NCBI GenBank assembly: GCA_963210315.1 | Contig: OY723261.1 | Span: forward strand, 930,001 to 994,000 | Origin: Rhynchopus euleeides | Taxonomy: Eukaryota; Euglenozoa; Diplonemea; Diplonemida; Diplonemidae | Reading direction: 5' to 3' | DNA: 64,000 nt | In this document: one piece after another, positions 32,602-42,632 of the stretch | Layout: each line of letters begins with the position of its first letter | Position numbering within the stretch: the first letter of the stretch is position 1 | The notes under the pieces: model-generated | Told to the model about the DNA's origin: nothing | Seen by the model: only the letters and a program-made list of their open reading frames with translations | Databases searched by the model: none | Made by a program: the position numbers and the translations under genes

Positions 32602-32688
32602 GATGTTCACTACCGTGGGCTCCGGCGGCTGGGGGGCTCCGCCCCCCAGACCCCCTGTAGGCTGTCTCGCGACCAAGTCCTTGCGTGT
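32602..32688 (-). repeat. dispersed hairpin repeat, copy C (inverted, unpaired)
   Basis: Read on the minus strand it has the lead CGCAAGGACTTGGTCGCGAG, then the GGGGGGCGGAGCCCCCC hairpin and CCACGGTAGTGAACATC. It is the only copy in this orientation and has no partner nearby. Confidence 0.85.
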
Positions 32689-33780
32689 ATGGGATTGATC
32701 ATCGCACACCATCCACAAAGCGATGCAAGCCATGAGATTTGCTGCCGTTCCTGAACACTAGCTGGCAAAGTTTCTCGGGATTGCAGTTTTGCAAGTACTC
32801 AAAGGCAATCCAAGATCCCCTGGATTCCTGATTTTTGATCCAGCAGGCGACGACCAAAGGCAGCAACATCCGGTGCCTCTCGAATTGGGGGAAAATGTTC
32901 TGTGGTCGTGTATTCGATCCTGTTTGCATCATACCACGGGAAGTCGGGGCGGGGTTGGGCTGCACCTTTTTTCTCGCGAGCTCGGCCCACCCTGTGCCCT
33001 ACCTCTTTTTTGGTTTGCCCGACCCCCAGCGAGATCACTGGCAGCCAGACCTTGTTCAACATAAACAGCAGACAAGAGAGCAGAATGGAGTGCGGGGCAG
33101 CTGCCGTGTTCCCATAAAAACATCGCACCTCTGGCGCTGCCTGCACGAAAGGGACGGGTAACCTGCAGGTCACCCACAGCAGCCTACTGCCTACGTTTTA
33201 TACAAGATCGGCGCCGACGACACGAAAGACTGTTCGATCTGCGGCGCAACAAGAATCTCCAGTGGGAACAGAACTGAGCGGCAACAGGATGCAATGCAGG
33301 CCCACCTCCGTTGCCCTGCGGCAAGAGCAGTCACATCGATTTCGTTGACAGGGCCTGCTCACTGGTGTGTGACCACAGCAGATGGTGAGCTGCCCCACGG
33401 CAGAACACCTGGGACGGGGGATGGCTGCGACTGGGCATTACCAAACTCGTCATGATGTAGGACTGCGGACAATTGGTCACCGAGAGCAAGTATGGCTCCC
33501 GCTCAGCTCTCACTGAAGCTGAACCAGATGCAAGTGGTGGGGGGAGGAGGGGATCCCAGGGGAGGACACACCGGTCGGCAACCCACGAGGACTGGCCCGT
33601 CCCAGTCAACAGAAGAACAAAGCAGGAACACCGACGCACCTAAACGTCATACTGAAGTGTGGGAGGAGGAGGCGAGCACAAAAGGGCGTCGGCTACCGCA
33701 CGCCCTTTGAGCGCAGCCGACGACGACCGAACCGGCCCCCGGCCGGGAGGTGCGTGTGGTGTGGGGGGCGAAGCCCCCCG
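32689..33780. other. interior of the 7-kb element, nothing recognised
   Basis: This stretch holds short ORFs with no family resemblance. A small hairpin GGGGGGCGAAGCCCCCC lies at its right end (about 33,763-33,779), similar in design to the dispersed hairpin repeat. Confidence 0.4.
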
Positions 33781-34545
33781 GAAAAAAATTTGGTGTTTTT
33801 TGGCCTATTTTTGGCCATTTTCCGCTGCATTTGTTTGATTTTGGGTCGGGAAAGGTATGGCCAGGAAGTGGGAAAAATTGGGGAAAAAGTCGGAAATTTT
33901 CAGGTTTGCCCATATAAACCATGGGTCACAGATTCCGATTTTTGGGTCAGACTCCAAGTTTGACACAAGGGAAAATAGGCAAAAATTTTCACCTATTTTT
34001 GGTCACCTAAGGGGGGGGGCTTCGCTCCGGGTCACTGACCCAAGCTGACCCAGATTGACCCGGAGCGAAGCCCCCCATTTTCCTAAGGTGAAAAACCCCA
34101 GGGTGACCCAAATTGACCCAAGTTGACCCAAATTGACCCGGAGCGAAGACCCCCATGTTCGTTCCCATAGGAAAAAATTTGGTGTTTTTTGGCCTATTTT
34201 TGGCCATTTTCCGCTGCATTTGTTTGATTTTGGGTCGGGAAAGGTATGGCCAGGAAGTGGGAAAAATTGGGGAAAAAGTCGGAAATTTTCAGGTTTGCCC
34301 ATATAAACCATGGGTCACAGATTCCGATTTTTGGGTCAGACTCCAAGTTTGACACAAGGGAAAATAGGCAAAAATTTTCACCTATTTTTGGTCACCTAAG
34401 GGGGGGGGGCTTCGCTCCGGGTCACTGACCCAAGCTGACCCAGATTGACCCGGAGCGAAGCCCCCCATTTTCCTAAGGTGAAAAACCCCAGGGTGACCCA
34501 AATTGACCCAAGTTGACCCAAATTGACCCGGAGCGAAGACCCCCA
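33781..34545 (+). repeat. tandem duplication, 389-bp period, with TTGACCC repeats
   Basis: Copies at 33,781-34,156 and 34,171-34,545 are nearly identical. Each ends in a G/C hairpin (CTTCGCTCCGGGTCA paired with TGACCCGGAGCGAAG; 34,013-34,077 and 34,403-34,466) followed by several TTGACCC motifs spaced about 10 bp apart. The near-identity suggests a recent duplication. Confidence 0.9.
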
Positions 34546-34797
34546 TTCGGTAATTAAAAAGTTTTTATCAAAACTAGGAAATAAAGCAGTCACAGGAATA
34601 TAGCCTGGGTTTAGTGACTTCATCCATTATTTACACTCAGCTTTCTTATTACCGCAATATTGAGGGCAATAATGGAAATCTTTATTTCCTGGAAAAAGCG
34701 GCTGGGGGCAGGGGCGGTGTGGGGGCGAGGTCCTGGCCAGTTTGCTTGATCCACATTGCTCCTACTCGCTACAACACTTCACAGGGGCTAGAGGGCA

Positions 34798-35838
34798 TCA
34801 CCTCGGCAGGTTGACGTTCAGATCCACAGTCACCCTGCTCTGGCTTGGCGCTCCCGTCGTCGTCCCCTGTGCAGGCTGGCTTGACATCATGTGCGCGACG
34901 TTCCGCTGGTGTGTCGTGGATGCATCAAGGTAGAGCTGCGGCGTCGATTCTCCGCGCCAGCCGAAATGCCTGCGGAGATCCATGGTGGACGCGCCGCCAT
35001 TGGCCGCTGCCAGCGCGGCGGAGCGTCTCATGCTGTGCCCGGTGTATCCCTCCGGGTCCTTTTCCAGGCACAGCGCAATCTTCCGTGGCAGCCCGTAGAA
35101 TTGGTTTCGCCCGATGGGCGAAGCGAGGAACGCGCTGCCGGCCTTGTTGATGCGTCTTGCGACAGGCCCCGTCACGAGGTCCGACAGAGAGAGGTGGGCC
35201 AGATGGGCCTTGAGGACGTCGTAGAACACAGCTTCTTCGTTCAGCATCTTGGGGACCACAAACGACCGTTCAATCGCGACGCTTCCCTGCTTTGCACCGT
35301 AGAACTTCACGCTGATCTGCTCATCTTGGACGGTGATGTTTTCGATCGACAGGTTGCGGAGTTCAACGCAGCGCATCCCACCGAAGAAGGCCAGCACCAC
35401 AAGCGCACGATCCTGCTTGCTCGCCAGCGACCCGGTGCCCTTGTCCATGTAGTCCTGCAGTTCTTGAAAAGAGAAGGTTTTGGCTTGTTTGGTGGTGTAG
35501 CCCTTTGTTTGATTCTTCACGTACTGGTGGAGGCGTGGCATCTTTGTCTTGATCATGTTCCCGTGGACAATCTTGACCTTGAAGTTGATGATGGAGTAGT
35601 AGTTCCAGATTGACGATGCGGCAGAACCCCCCTGCAGCTTGGCCTTGGGATAGCCCTTGATGTGCTTCTCGGAGTAGATTGTCTTCATGGAACGAACCCG
35701 GGGAGCCTCCTCAGCGACGTACGCCTCGAAGTCAGTCAGTCGATCGGTGTATGCCTTCCTGCTGCGGACTGGCATGAGGTCACCGTCACTTGATGTGCTG
35801 CTGCTGCTGTCGCTGTCATGATCGGCGGCGCGGGGCAT
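34798..35838 (-). CDS. tyrosine recombinase (Crypton-like integrase), intact
   Basis: A 346-aa intronless ORF starting at ATG 35838. After an acidic Ser/Asp-rich N-terminus and a helical core-binding region, the catalytic domain has the full set: Arg156 (FFGGMRCVEL), His268 and Arg271 (GYTGHSMRRSA), the conserved His291/Trp294 (RRHFGW) and the nucleophile Tyr303 (PQLYLD). Tyrosine recombinases cut and rejoin DNA through a 3'-phosphotyrosine. The Arg region and the YVKNQTKGYTTKQAKTFS stretch resemble Crypton-type eukaryotic integrases, which I infer rather than can prove. It lies inside the 7-kb TIR element and reads away from a 124-bp palindrome at 35,984-36,107. The C-terminus is Ser/Thr/Gln-rich. 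No frame damage was seen, so the enzyme may be active. Confidence 0.9.
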   Translation of the reverse strand: MPRAADHDSDSSSSTSSDGDLMPVRSRKAYTDRLTDFEAYVAEEAPRVRSMKTIYSEKHIKGYPKAKLQGGSAASSIWNYYSIINFKVKIVHGNMIKTKMPRLHQYVKNQTKGYTTKQAKTFSFQELQDYMDKGTGSLASKQDRALVVLAFFGGMRCVELRNLSIENITVQDEQISVKFYGAKQGSVAIERSFVVPKMLNEEAVFYDVLKAHLAHLSLSDLVTGPVARRINKAGSAFLASPIGRNQFYGLPRKIALCLEKDPEGYTGHSMRRSAALAAANGGASTMDLRRHFGWRGESTPQLYLDASTTHQRNVAHMMSSQPAQGTTTGAPSQSRVTVDLNVNLPR

Positions 35839-35983
35839 GATGTGTGTGATGTTGCGTGATCTGTGGAGGTTGTGGCTCTGGTACTACGGAGGCTTTCTGC
35901 AGGTAACCGATTATAATGGTTTCAGGACCGTTAACAAACTACCATATAACCGGTCCTAATTGAGTACTTTCTGGATTTCGGGA

Positions 35984-36107
35984 AATTACGTCCCCTCAGC
36001 AAGGTACTCGGGTGTTTTTGTTCCCCTCGGGAAGGCCCTCGGGCTTCGCCCTCGGGCCTTCCCTCGGGGAACAAAACACCCTCGGACCTTGCTTCGGGGA
36101 CGTAATT
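35984..36107. repeat. 124-bp near-perfect palindrome upstream of the recombinase
   Basis: Arms of about 59 nt run from AATTACGTCCCC to the centre GGGCTTCGCCC (about 36,045) and back to GGGGACGTAATT, with few mismatches. CCCTCGGG-type blocks recur in both arms. It lies about 150 bp upstream of the recombinase ATG, so it could be a regulatory hairpin or a recombination site. Confidence 0.85.
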
Positions 36108-36116
36108 ACCCTCAAT

Positions 36117-36233
36117 CCATAGGGGGCCTTCGCTACCAAGTGTGACTGAGTGAGAAAAAGTGAGCTCCAGCCCACTTCCCCTCACTGACTGACGAGCTGT
36201 GACGAGCAGTGACTGGTAGCGAGGGCCCCCATA
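36117..36233. repeat. inverted repeat, ~22-bp arms
   Basis: ATAGGGGGCCTTCGCTACCA on the left pairs with TGGTAGCGAGGGCCCCCATA on the right, about 70 bp apart. GGGGG(C/T)CTTCGCT also occurs at 30,537 and in the 34,0xx hairpins, so it is a recurring element motif. Confidence 0.75.
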
Positions 36234-36270
36234 AAGTACTTTATTATTACCGGTAATAAATAGCTATTGA

Positions 36271-36443
36271 TTTTAACCATATTTTGACAAAAAGTTTTGG
36301 ATCTAACCATATGTTGACAAGAAGTAATGAATTTAACCATATTTTGACAGGAACTTCTGATTTTAACCATATGTTGACAAAAAGTTCTGGGCTTAATCAT
36401 ATGTTGACAAAAACTTCTCGTTTTAACCATATGTTAACAAAAT
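36271..36443 (+). repeat. iteron array, six units of ~30 bp
   Basis: Units follow TTTAACCATATGTTGACAAA with a variable tail. The last two are repeated almost exactly in inverse orientation at 37,090-37,140, so 36,271-37,330 forms a foldback around a 650-bp core. Confidence 0.85.
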
Positions 36444-37089
36444 CGGTTTTTTGGCTGGAGCCGCTTGACTGACATTCCGGGGTATCCAGATCGCTTTCCA
36501 GATCGGCACTTAGCTTCTCACAGAGTGTGCACTTCATTGCAGTTCTATGGGGCCTCATTCCCTTGGATTAAGATACCACAAGGCCAGAGAACCGCACACC
36601 GTTAACACCGGCTAACCACTGATCATGGGCCTGTACGTGATAAATGCATGATGAAAGCCCCATAGCAAAGATGGTTACCAACATCAAGCACTTCCGGCCC
36701 AGAAACTGAGCCAAAAGACCACTCCACCGAAGTGGTCACAGGTTTACCACGTGTACACGCAGCTATCGGGGCGCATCGGGCATGCGGCTTCTTCGAGGTG
36801 GATCGTTCTCTCCAGGTGGGTTCCGAACTCCACGGTTCTTTGAATCACAGGCACAACAGCGTGAGTACTAATCGGCCGGACCCAGGTCCACAACAACACC
36901 CACAGCAATGCCATCAAGTGATTCCAGCTTCAGCCGACAGGTTCACATCAAAATGTGGATGAGAGGTTGGGGCTGGGAGGGGGGCTGGGGGTCCCGGCCT
37001 TTGCGAAGCGCCCTCCTCTTCAGCAGCCACAGGTGTGGGTGCCCTGGGGTCGGGAATCCACCAAAAAGGGTGTTCCAGCTGGAAACCCA
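36444..37089. other. core between inverted iteron arrays, no gene
   Basis: About 650 bp without iterons and of unknown origin. It has no convincing ORF. A rRNA origin was considered and not supported. Confidence 0.4.
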
Positions 37090-37330
37090 ATTTTGTTAAC
37101 ATATGGTTAAAACGAGAAGTTTTTGTCAACATATGGTTAATCCATAACTTCTTGTCAACATATGGTTAAATGCAGAAGTTTTTGTCAAGATATGGTTAAG
37201 TCCATAAGTTCGTGTCAACATATGAATTTTCAGGAAACTTCTTGTCAACATATGATTGAAACAAAAAGTTTTTGTCAACATATGGTTAAACCCAAAACTT
37301 CCTGTCAACATATGAATTTTCCAAGAAATT
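37090..37330 (-). repeat. iteron array, eight units of ~30 bp, inverted relative to the inner array
   Basis: Units read GTCAACATATGGTTAAA on the plus strand. The outermost two are part of the right terminal inverted repeat. Unit spacing of about 29-30 bp is kept throughout. Confidence 0.85.
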
Positions 37331-37353
37331 TCTGGCAAATATGAAGTTTCCTC
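37265..37353 (-). repeat. right terminal inverted repeat
   Basis: Inverted match to 30,340-30,429, ending GGCAAATATGAAGTTTCCTC, followed at once by the target duplication TATACCAAA. Confidence 0.9.
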
Positions 37354-37474
37354 TATACCAAATGATATTTACATGAATCTCGACAGTCCGAGCGGTGAGA
37401 CAAAAGTTGATACGGAGAGCAACACTGCCCCCACTTCATCCGTGCGGATGGCGTGCCCGTAACGGGGTGGGGGG

Positions 37475-37687
37475 ATGCAGAAAGGAAAGAGACAGGCCTG
37501 TACAGAGGCCAAGTTAGAACAAATGAAAAGGACAACCAGATATGCGGATAAAGACACAGACAGCCGGCTAGGTACGGCCGGTACAATCAAGGAATTCAAC
37601 TTGAAAAAACTATACGGAGATGATTATGCGGGCAAACCATTTGATGATTATGATTTTAAATTCGTACCCATCCTTCGTTTGGTGTGA
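37475..37687 (+). CDS. short ORF, 70 aa, unrecognised, uncertain
   Basis: It encodes a charged peptide (GTIKEFNLKKLYGDDYAGK) with balanced amino-acid use, unlike the Pro/Gly/Arg-biased random ORFs around it. Its codons are A/T-richer than those of host genes. It starts about 110 bp outside the right end of the 7-kb element. No family, splice sites or domain recognised; it may be an exon fragment or relic. Confidence 0.25.
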   Translation: MQKGKRQACTEAKLEQMKRTTRYADKDTDSRLGTAGTIKEFNLKKLYGDDYAGKPFDDYDFKFVPILRLV

Positions 37688-38090
37688 ACCACGTCGTCAG
37701 GGTGGCTTTCGTTGTCGGGGAACTTTTCTCCCTTATTAATTTTGGGTTTTTGCAAGATCATTGTGGGGGGTGTCGATTCTGGACAAAAAATAATTTTTTT
37801 CAAAAAAAAAACCGAAAAATCAGGGGAAAATGCTGAAACCCTGTGCCTGGAATTTTGACCGAGTTAGATAAAATTTTCAGTGCAATCCTTCAGCACAACC
37901 CCCCTAGATTTTTAGGTTTTCTTGACCCAATGGTCGAAATCTGCGACATAGTGGAAATCCCGGGGACATGTCGAATTCGAAAATTTTGGGTTAAAAAACC
38001 CCAGGGGGGACCCTTTGGTTTCACCCCCTGTTGGGGGGCCTGGTGGGCGTTCAGGTGAGCTGCGACCCTTGGTTCTGACAGAGTGCGGCA

Positions 38091-38540
38091 ATGGTAATCA
38101 ACCGTCGTGAACGTACTTTCGTGCCGGCATGGCTATTCATGGGCACCGTGACATGTCGCCGCATCCGTTCCGATCACAAGTGCCAGAGGCAAATCAGGAG
38201 TCCTGGTCCAGTGCAGGCACCTGCGCTGCAGATACCCAAGGGACTGTTGTGCACAAAAATGCACACACAAGGACATCAACTGACCGAGGCAATGCAGCTC
38301 GCAGCCTATCGATTCGATTCGGGGCACAAGCCTCACGAGCTGGTCACGCGATACCACGTTACTCTGCGTGGCGTATTCCGTGCAGCCGAAATGGCTTGGG
38401 CAGCAGTGCACAGGGGACCTTCTGCTGCACTGCGACAGGACAACCCAAGCACGTGCCGCGTACATCCAGAGGTGAAGTTGGATGAGGAAGATCAGTGGCT
38501 TCTGGGAGGAAGAGGGCGACCGCATCCACGTCGCGGATAA
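38091..38540 (+). pseudogene. 149-codon ORF with a helix-turn-helix-like stretch, possible transposase relic
   Basis: Residues ~62-105 (LTEAMQLAAYRFDSGHKPHE, then LVTRYHVTLRGVFRA) look like a helix-turn-helix of the sort found at the start of mariner/IS630-type transposases. No catalytic DDE/D segment follows before the stop, and the first ~60 residues look random. This is weak evidence: pattern resemblance only. Confidence 0.25.
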
Positions 38541-39320
38541 CACACTCAGCACACGAGCGGGCGTTGCAAGAAATCCCCCATGTGTAAACAGGGGAAATCG
38601 GGCTTTTAGGGGATCCTGGTCAGGAATAAAAATTTACACACATATTTTTCGACTTCCTGAGGCCAAAAACCGGTGTTCCTGGACCCAGATGTGACATCTG
38701 GATGACATAATAAAAATCCAGAGTGCCTTAGAGGCGCGCGGGACATTTTTTTGGGGTTCGTGACTGGGGACCCCCTATTTTGGGGGATTTCCCGTAGGTG
38801 GAAAATGTCGATTTTCCAATTTTAAATCACTCTGGGGGCACCTGCGGGGCCATATTTTGCATTTTCAGACAGGGGACATATACCCTACAAACCCGATTTT
38901 CGGGTTTTTTGACCATTTTATGCCTTGTGCGAAAACGTGATATTTTTTGGACAAAATTCCAGGCACAGGGTTTGAAAAATGGCAAAAAAAAAGAGTATGG
39001 GGAGTTGGGTCCAGTTTAGCAAAGTCATCATATTCTTCGGGTGTTTTTTTGAATGGGACACCCGAAGAACCCGTTGAGACGTGAAGGACATCGTGAACAT
39101 ATCTGCCAGAGAATCCTCAAGCTTGGTGCCTCAAGAACGTGGGACAACACGGCGCTGCAGGCGCATCCTGGGCCGCAGACCAGCAAGCCGGCAAAATAGC
39201 CAAGGCCGCCTACACGGCGAGCCTTCTACAGATTCCAGATTGCTCAAACGAGCGTGTCCAGGAAGCTTGAGCTTTGGGTGGGGACGGGATGAAGTCATGG
39301 GGGGGGGGGGGCGGGGCGGG
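38541..39320. other. A/T-richer intergenic segment
   Basis: No gene seen. It contains the second copy of the 37-bp dispersed repeat (38,988-39,025) and leads into a G tract at 39,300 that borders the minisatellite. Confidence 0.4.
38988..39025 (+). repeat. dispersed ~37-bp repeat, copy 2
   Basis: Matches 30,606-30,642 over GGGGAGTTGGGTCCAGTTTA plus flanks, same orientation. Confidence 0.8.
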
Positions 39321-40485
39321 GGTGGCTGGGGGGAACCTCTAGAGGTAGGGGGCAACCCATTAGTGGCTGGGGGGAACCTCTAGAGGTAGGGGGCAACCCA
39401 TTGGTGGCTGGGGGGAACCTCTAGAGGTAGGTGGCAACCCATTAGTGGCTGGGGGGAACCTCTAGAGGTAGGGGGCAACCCATTGGCGGCTGGGGGGAAC
39501 CTCTAGAGGTAGGTGGCAACCCATTAGTGGCTGGGGGGAACCTCTAGAGGTAGGGGGCAACCCATTGGCGGCTGGGGGGAACCTCTAGAGGTAGGGGGCA
39601 ACCCATTGGCGGCTGGGGGGAACCTCTAGAGGTAGGGGGCAACCTATTTGTGGCTGGGGGGAACCTCTAGAGGTAGGGGGCAACCCATTGGCGGCTGGGG
39701 GGAACCTCTAGAGGTAGGTGGCAACCCATTAGTGGCTGGGGGGAACCTCTAGAGGTAGGTGGCAACCCATTGGTGGCTGGGGGGAACCTCTAGAGGTAGG
39801 TGGCAACCCATTAGTGGCTGGGGGGAACCTCTAGAGGTAGGGGGCAACCCATTGGTGGCTGGGGGGAACCTCTAGAGGTAGGTGGCAACCCATTAGTGGC
39901 TGGGGGGAACCTCTAGAGGTAGGTGGCAACCCATTGGTGGCTGGGGGGAACCTCTAGAGGTAGGTGGCAACCCATTGGTGGCTGGGGGGAACCTCTAGAG
40001 GTAGGTGGCAACCCATTAGTGGCTGGGGGGAACCTCTAGAGGTAGGTGGCAACCCATTGGTGGCTGGGGGGAACCTCTAGAGGTAGGTGGCAACCCATTA
40101 GTGGCTGGGGGGAACCTCTAGAGGTAGGGGGCAACCCATTGGTGGCTGGGGGGAACCTCTAGAGGTAGGGGGCAACCTATTTGTGGGTGGGGGGAACCCC
40201 TAGAGGCAGGGGGTAACCCATTTGTGAGTGGGGGGAACCCCTAGAGGCAGGGGGTAACCCATTTGTGAGTGGGGGGAACCCCTAGAGGCAGGGGGTAACC
40301 CGTTTGTGGGTGGGGGGAACCCCTAGAGGTAGGGGGTAACCCATTTGTGAGTGGGGGGAACCCCTAGAGGCAGGGGGTAACCCATTTGTGAGTGGGGGGA
40401 ACCCCTAGAGGCAGGGGGTAACCCGTTTGTGGGTGGGGGGAACCCCTAGAGGCAGGGGGTAACCCGTTTGTGGGTGGGACCATTT
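39321..40485 (+). repeat. 41-bp minisatellite, 28 units in two subfamilies
   Basis: The units follow one another with a strict 41-bp period. The first 21 carry the palindrome ACCTCTAGAGGT and GGCAACCCATT. The last seven carry ACCCCTAGAGG and GGTAACCC(A/G)TTTGTG and are separated from the first set by a sharp switch near 40,180. The array is non-coding in all frames and bordered on the left by a poly-G tract. Confidence 0.95.
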
Positions 40486-42632
40486 GTGGTAAATTTACTG
40501 GGTTCTGGTGCCCACCGCCTCCCCTTTTGAGCGTTTGAAACAGCGTTTCCGGGACCCGGCACTGCTCGCAGTGGGCTCAAATGTCCAAAAACGACCCATT
40601 CTGGACCCCCCCAAAAAAAAATGCGAGCACCTCCCCCTTGGCACGCCGGTCTTACGACAACCCTGCCTATTTCTGGTGCTCGGAAAAAAACGGAAAAAAA
40701 CGGAAAATCAGGGTGTCCATTTTGGGATTTTCCGTTTTTTCGTTTTCCGTTTTTTTTCGGATTTTTTTCGTCGAATTTTGACCAAGTCGCAGCCAGCGCC
40801 CACAGGCGGAAAAAACGAAAAAAAAGGAAAAAACGGAAAAAAACCGAAAAAATCGACACCCCCCTGTAGCGGTGATACAATGCCAACCTGCGACCCTGTC
40901 ACAATTATGTTAAGGCAGGCGTGGACCCTTTCAGAAAAACTGGCACTCAAATCGAGAAAGACTTGGGTGGAGGTGTCGCAACGAGGCACCTCGAGGAGTG
41001 CTCGCCACGGGGGGTGGGGGGGTGGGAGCCTCAAACACCCACACGCACTGGCTCATAACGCGATCGGAAAAGACCAACCGCAGGCCAACTGAGCGGCAAG
41101 CAAAACCCTGGCCATTTCAAGTGATTTGTTCGCGGATGCCATGCCTCCACTTGCTGAGATTGACCTCCGTCTGAAAACTTGACGTGGGGGACAGTGTATC
41201 GCCAGGCCCATTCGGGCTGCAACAGCTGCCCGCTTACCCTTCTCTGCTTTGACTGCATCTAAAGCGAGGCTCTCCAGTGCTAAGGCAGGACCCTCAGTGC
41301 CCCCCCGCCCACAGCTCACCACCACCACCCCCTTTGCAAAGGGAGCAGAAGGCAGGACCGCCTCCCAAAGGATGTCGAATCACTGCCAGGCTCCATGAGT
41401 GACCACCGGTGCCGATCGCACCTCTTCTTGCTGTTCATACGCTGGAGATAGAGAGAGATGACGCCACGCCTTGCCGTGCATCTGCGGAGGGCAACATCAC
41501 ACACAACAGGAGGAGGAGAAGGAGCAGGACAGGATGGGGAGGGACGAGCTGCGGAAAGACGTTGCTTCGGGGGGAAAAGGCTGGGGTGGCAGGGCCAACA
41601 CCACGGTCTCCACCCGGGGCTCTGAGCAGCCTGTATATGCACAGTGGACGAAGGGCGGAGGTGCGGTATGCCACACTGACCCCAAGGAGGCCCGCCTGTG
41701 CAAGGCTTGGAGCGATTGGGTTCGATCCGATGCACACCACCCAACCCTGATTCCTCACGGTGTGTGTGTGTGTCATCGGAAGTTGACTGGGTGTACCCAA
41801 CAGCCCGCGAGGCAACATCGGAACAAAAACAAGTCACCGCATGTATGTTGTGGGCGGGCCCTGAATGCGCCTTGTCGGTGGGGGGGGATTACGGTTTTGT
41901 CGGCTAGAAGGGCGCGAGGTGTGGAGGGGGTTCGGCACCAGCACCTCCACCATTGGAGTAAGGCATCAGGCTTCGCAACCTGGAGAAAAAAAAGAATGGC
42001 GAGCAGACAGCACTGCAGTGCAGCGCGCTAAGTGTGAGAGTCAGGAGAAGAGGGTTGGGGTGGGGCGGGGGTGATAGGTGGGCAAAACAAAACGTTGATC
42101 CCACACCAAGAGAAAGACAATTGAATGCGCAGGATTACGAGGCAGCATCTGCTCCATCTGGAGGAAAAAGTTGGACTGCTGAGCCCTCGGGTTACGGGTT
42201 GCGGGTAGTACGGCGACTCATCGTTTTGTGATGATTCTGGCAGTGCTGGACGGGGTAATGTCATTGGAATCACAGCGATTGTTGGGTGGGGTGCGGTAGG
42301 GTGCTGCCCAGAGCTCTGTTGTATGAGGGGCGAGCAGGCCTGTCGCTAACTTTTCGATTTTGGAGATTTGGTGGGTTGACGCTCCTGTTTTGGGGGGGGA
42401 TCAGGGGGGAAAACACTAGGGGTCAATTTTTCTCGCGCGCGCTTCGCGCGCGCTCGTGTTGCCAAATTTTGAATTTTCCCATCGGTGGACCACTAGGTGG
42501 GCACGGTGTGAGGCGCTGGGTTCCTTCCGTGGTTCCTCTCCCGCTCGCGCCGTCGGGTGCCGGAGGAAACCAAAAAATGGCTTTCGGGACCATGATTTCG
42601 ACGCTGCCCCCTGATATGTCACGGCCGTCAAA
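40486..42632. other. intergenic, no recognisable gene
   Basis: Contains poly-A and poly-T-rich blocks with GGAAAAAACGGAAAAAA-type runs (40,680-40,860) and a perfect alternating G/C hairpin (GCGCGCGC-TTC-GCGCGCGC) at 42,435-42,453. The ORFs present look random. Confidence 0.45.

Larger units (their letters stand above)
30331..37362. mobile_element. 7.0-kb composite transposon with TIRs, 9-bp target duplication and tyrosine recombinase
   Basis: The element runs from 30,340 to 37,353. Left and right ends are ~88-bp near-identical inverted repeats that start GAGGAAACTTCATATTTGCC. TATACCAAA stands directly outside both ends (30,331-30,339 and 37,354-37,362), a perfect 9-bp target duplication. Inside are an intact tyrosine recombinase gene (34,798-35,838, minus), ~30-bp iteron arrays near the ends, a 124-bp palindrome, a second inverted repeat, two tandem duplications, and three copies of a dispersed repeat also found outside. 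A further subterminal match (30,430-30,480 against 35,891-35,935, inverted) contains GGTCCTGAAACCATTAT, so the right end seems to carry about 1.3 kb of extra inserted sequence. No DDE transposase was seen. Confidence 0.85.

Noticed and set aside
36271-36443. CRISPR-like array
   Set aside because: The units are contiguous with degenerate tails, not identical repeats with unique spacers, and the DNA is eukaryotic.
36720-36900. Segment with GAGTACTAATCGGCCGGA, faintly like the 3' end of a bacterial-type large rRNA
   Set aside because: Similarity is limited to a few bases, and no supporting helices or neighbouring rRNA sequence are seen.
36271-37338. ORFs with a decapeptide repeat of the HMLTKTFGFN type
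   Set aside because: They arise because the iterons have a 30-bp period; the pattern appears in both orientations and has no start context or neighbours, so a DNA-site role is more likely.
41718-41728. GGTTCGATCC resembling a tRNA B box
   Set aside because: No A box at the right distance and no acceptor stem or anticodon arm can be drawn around it.
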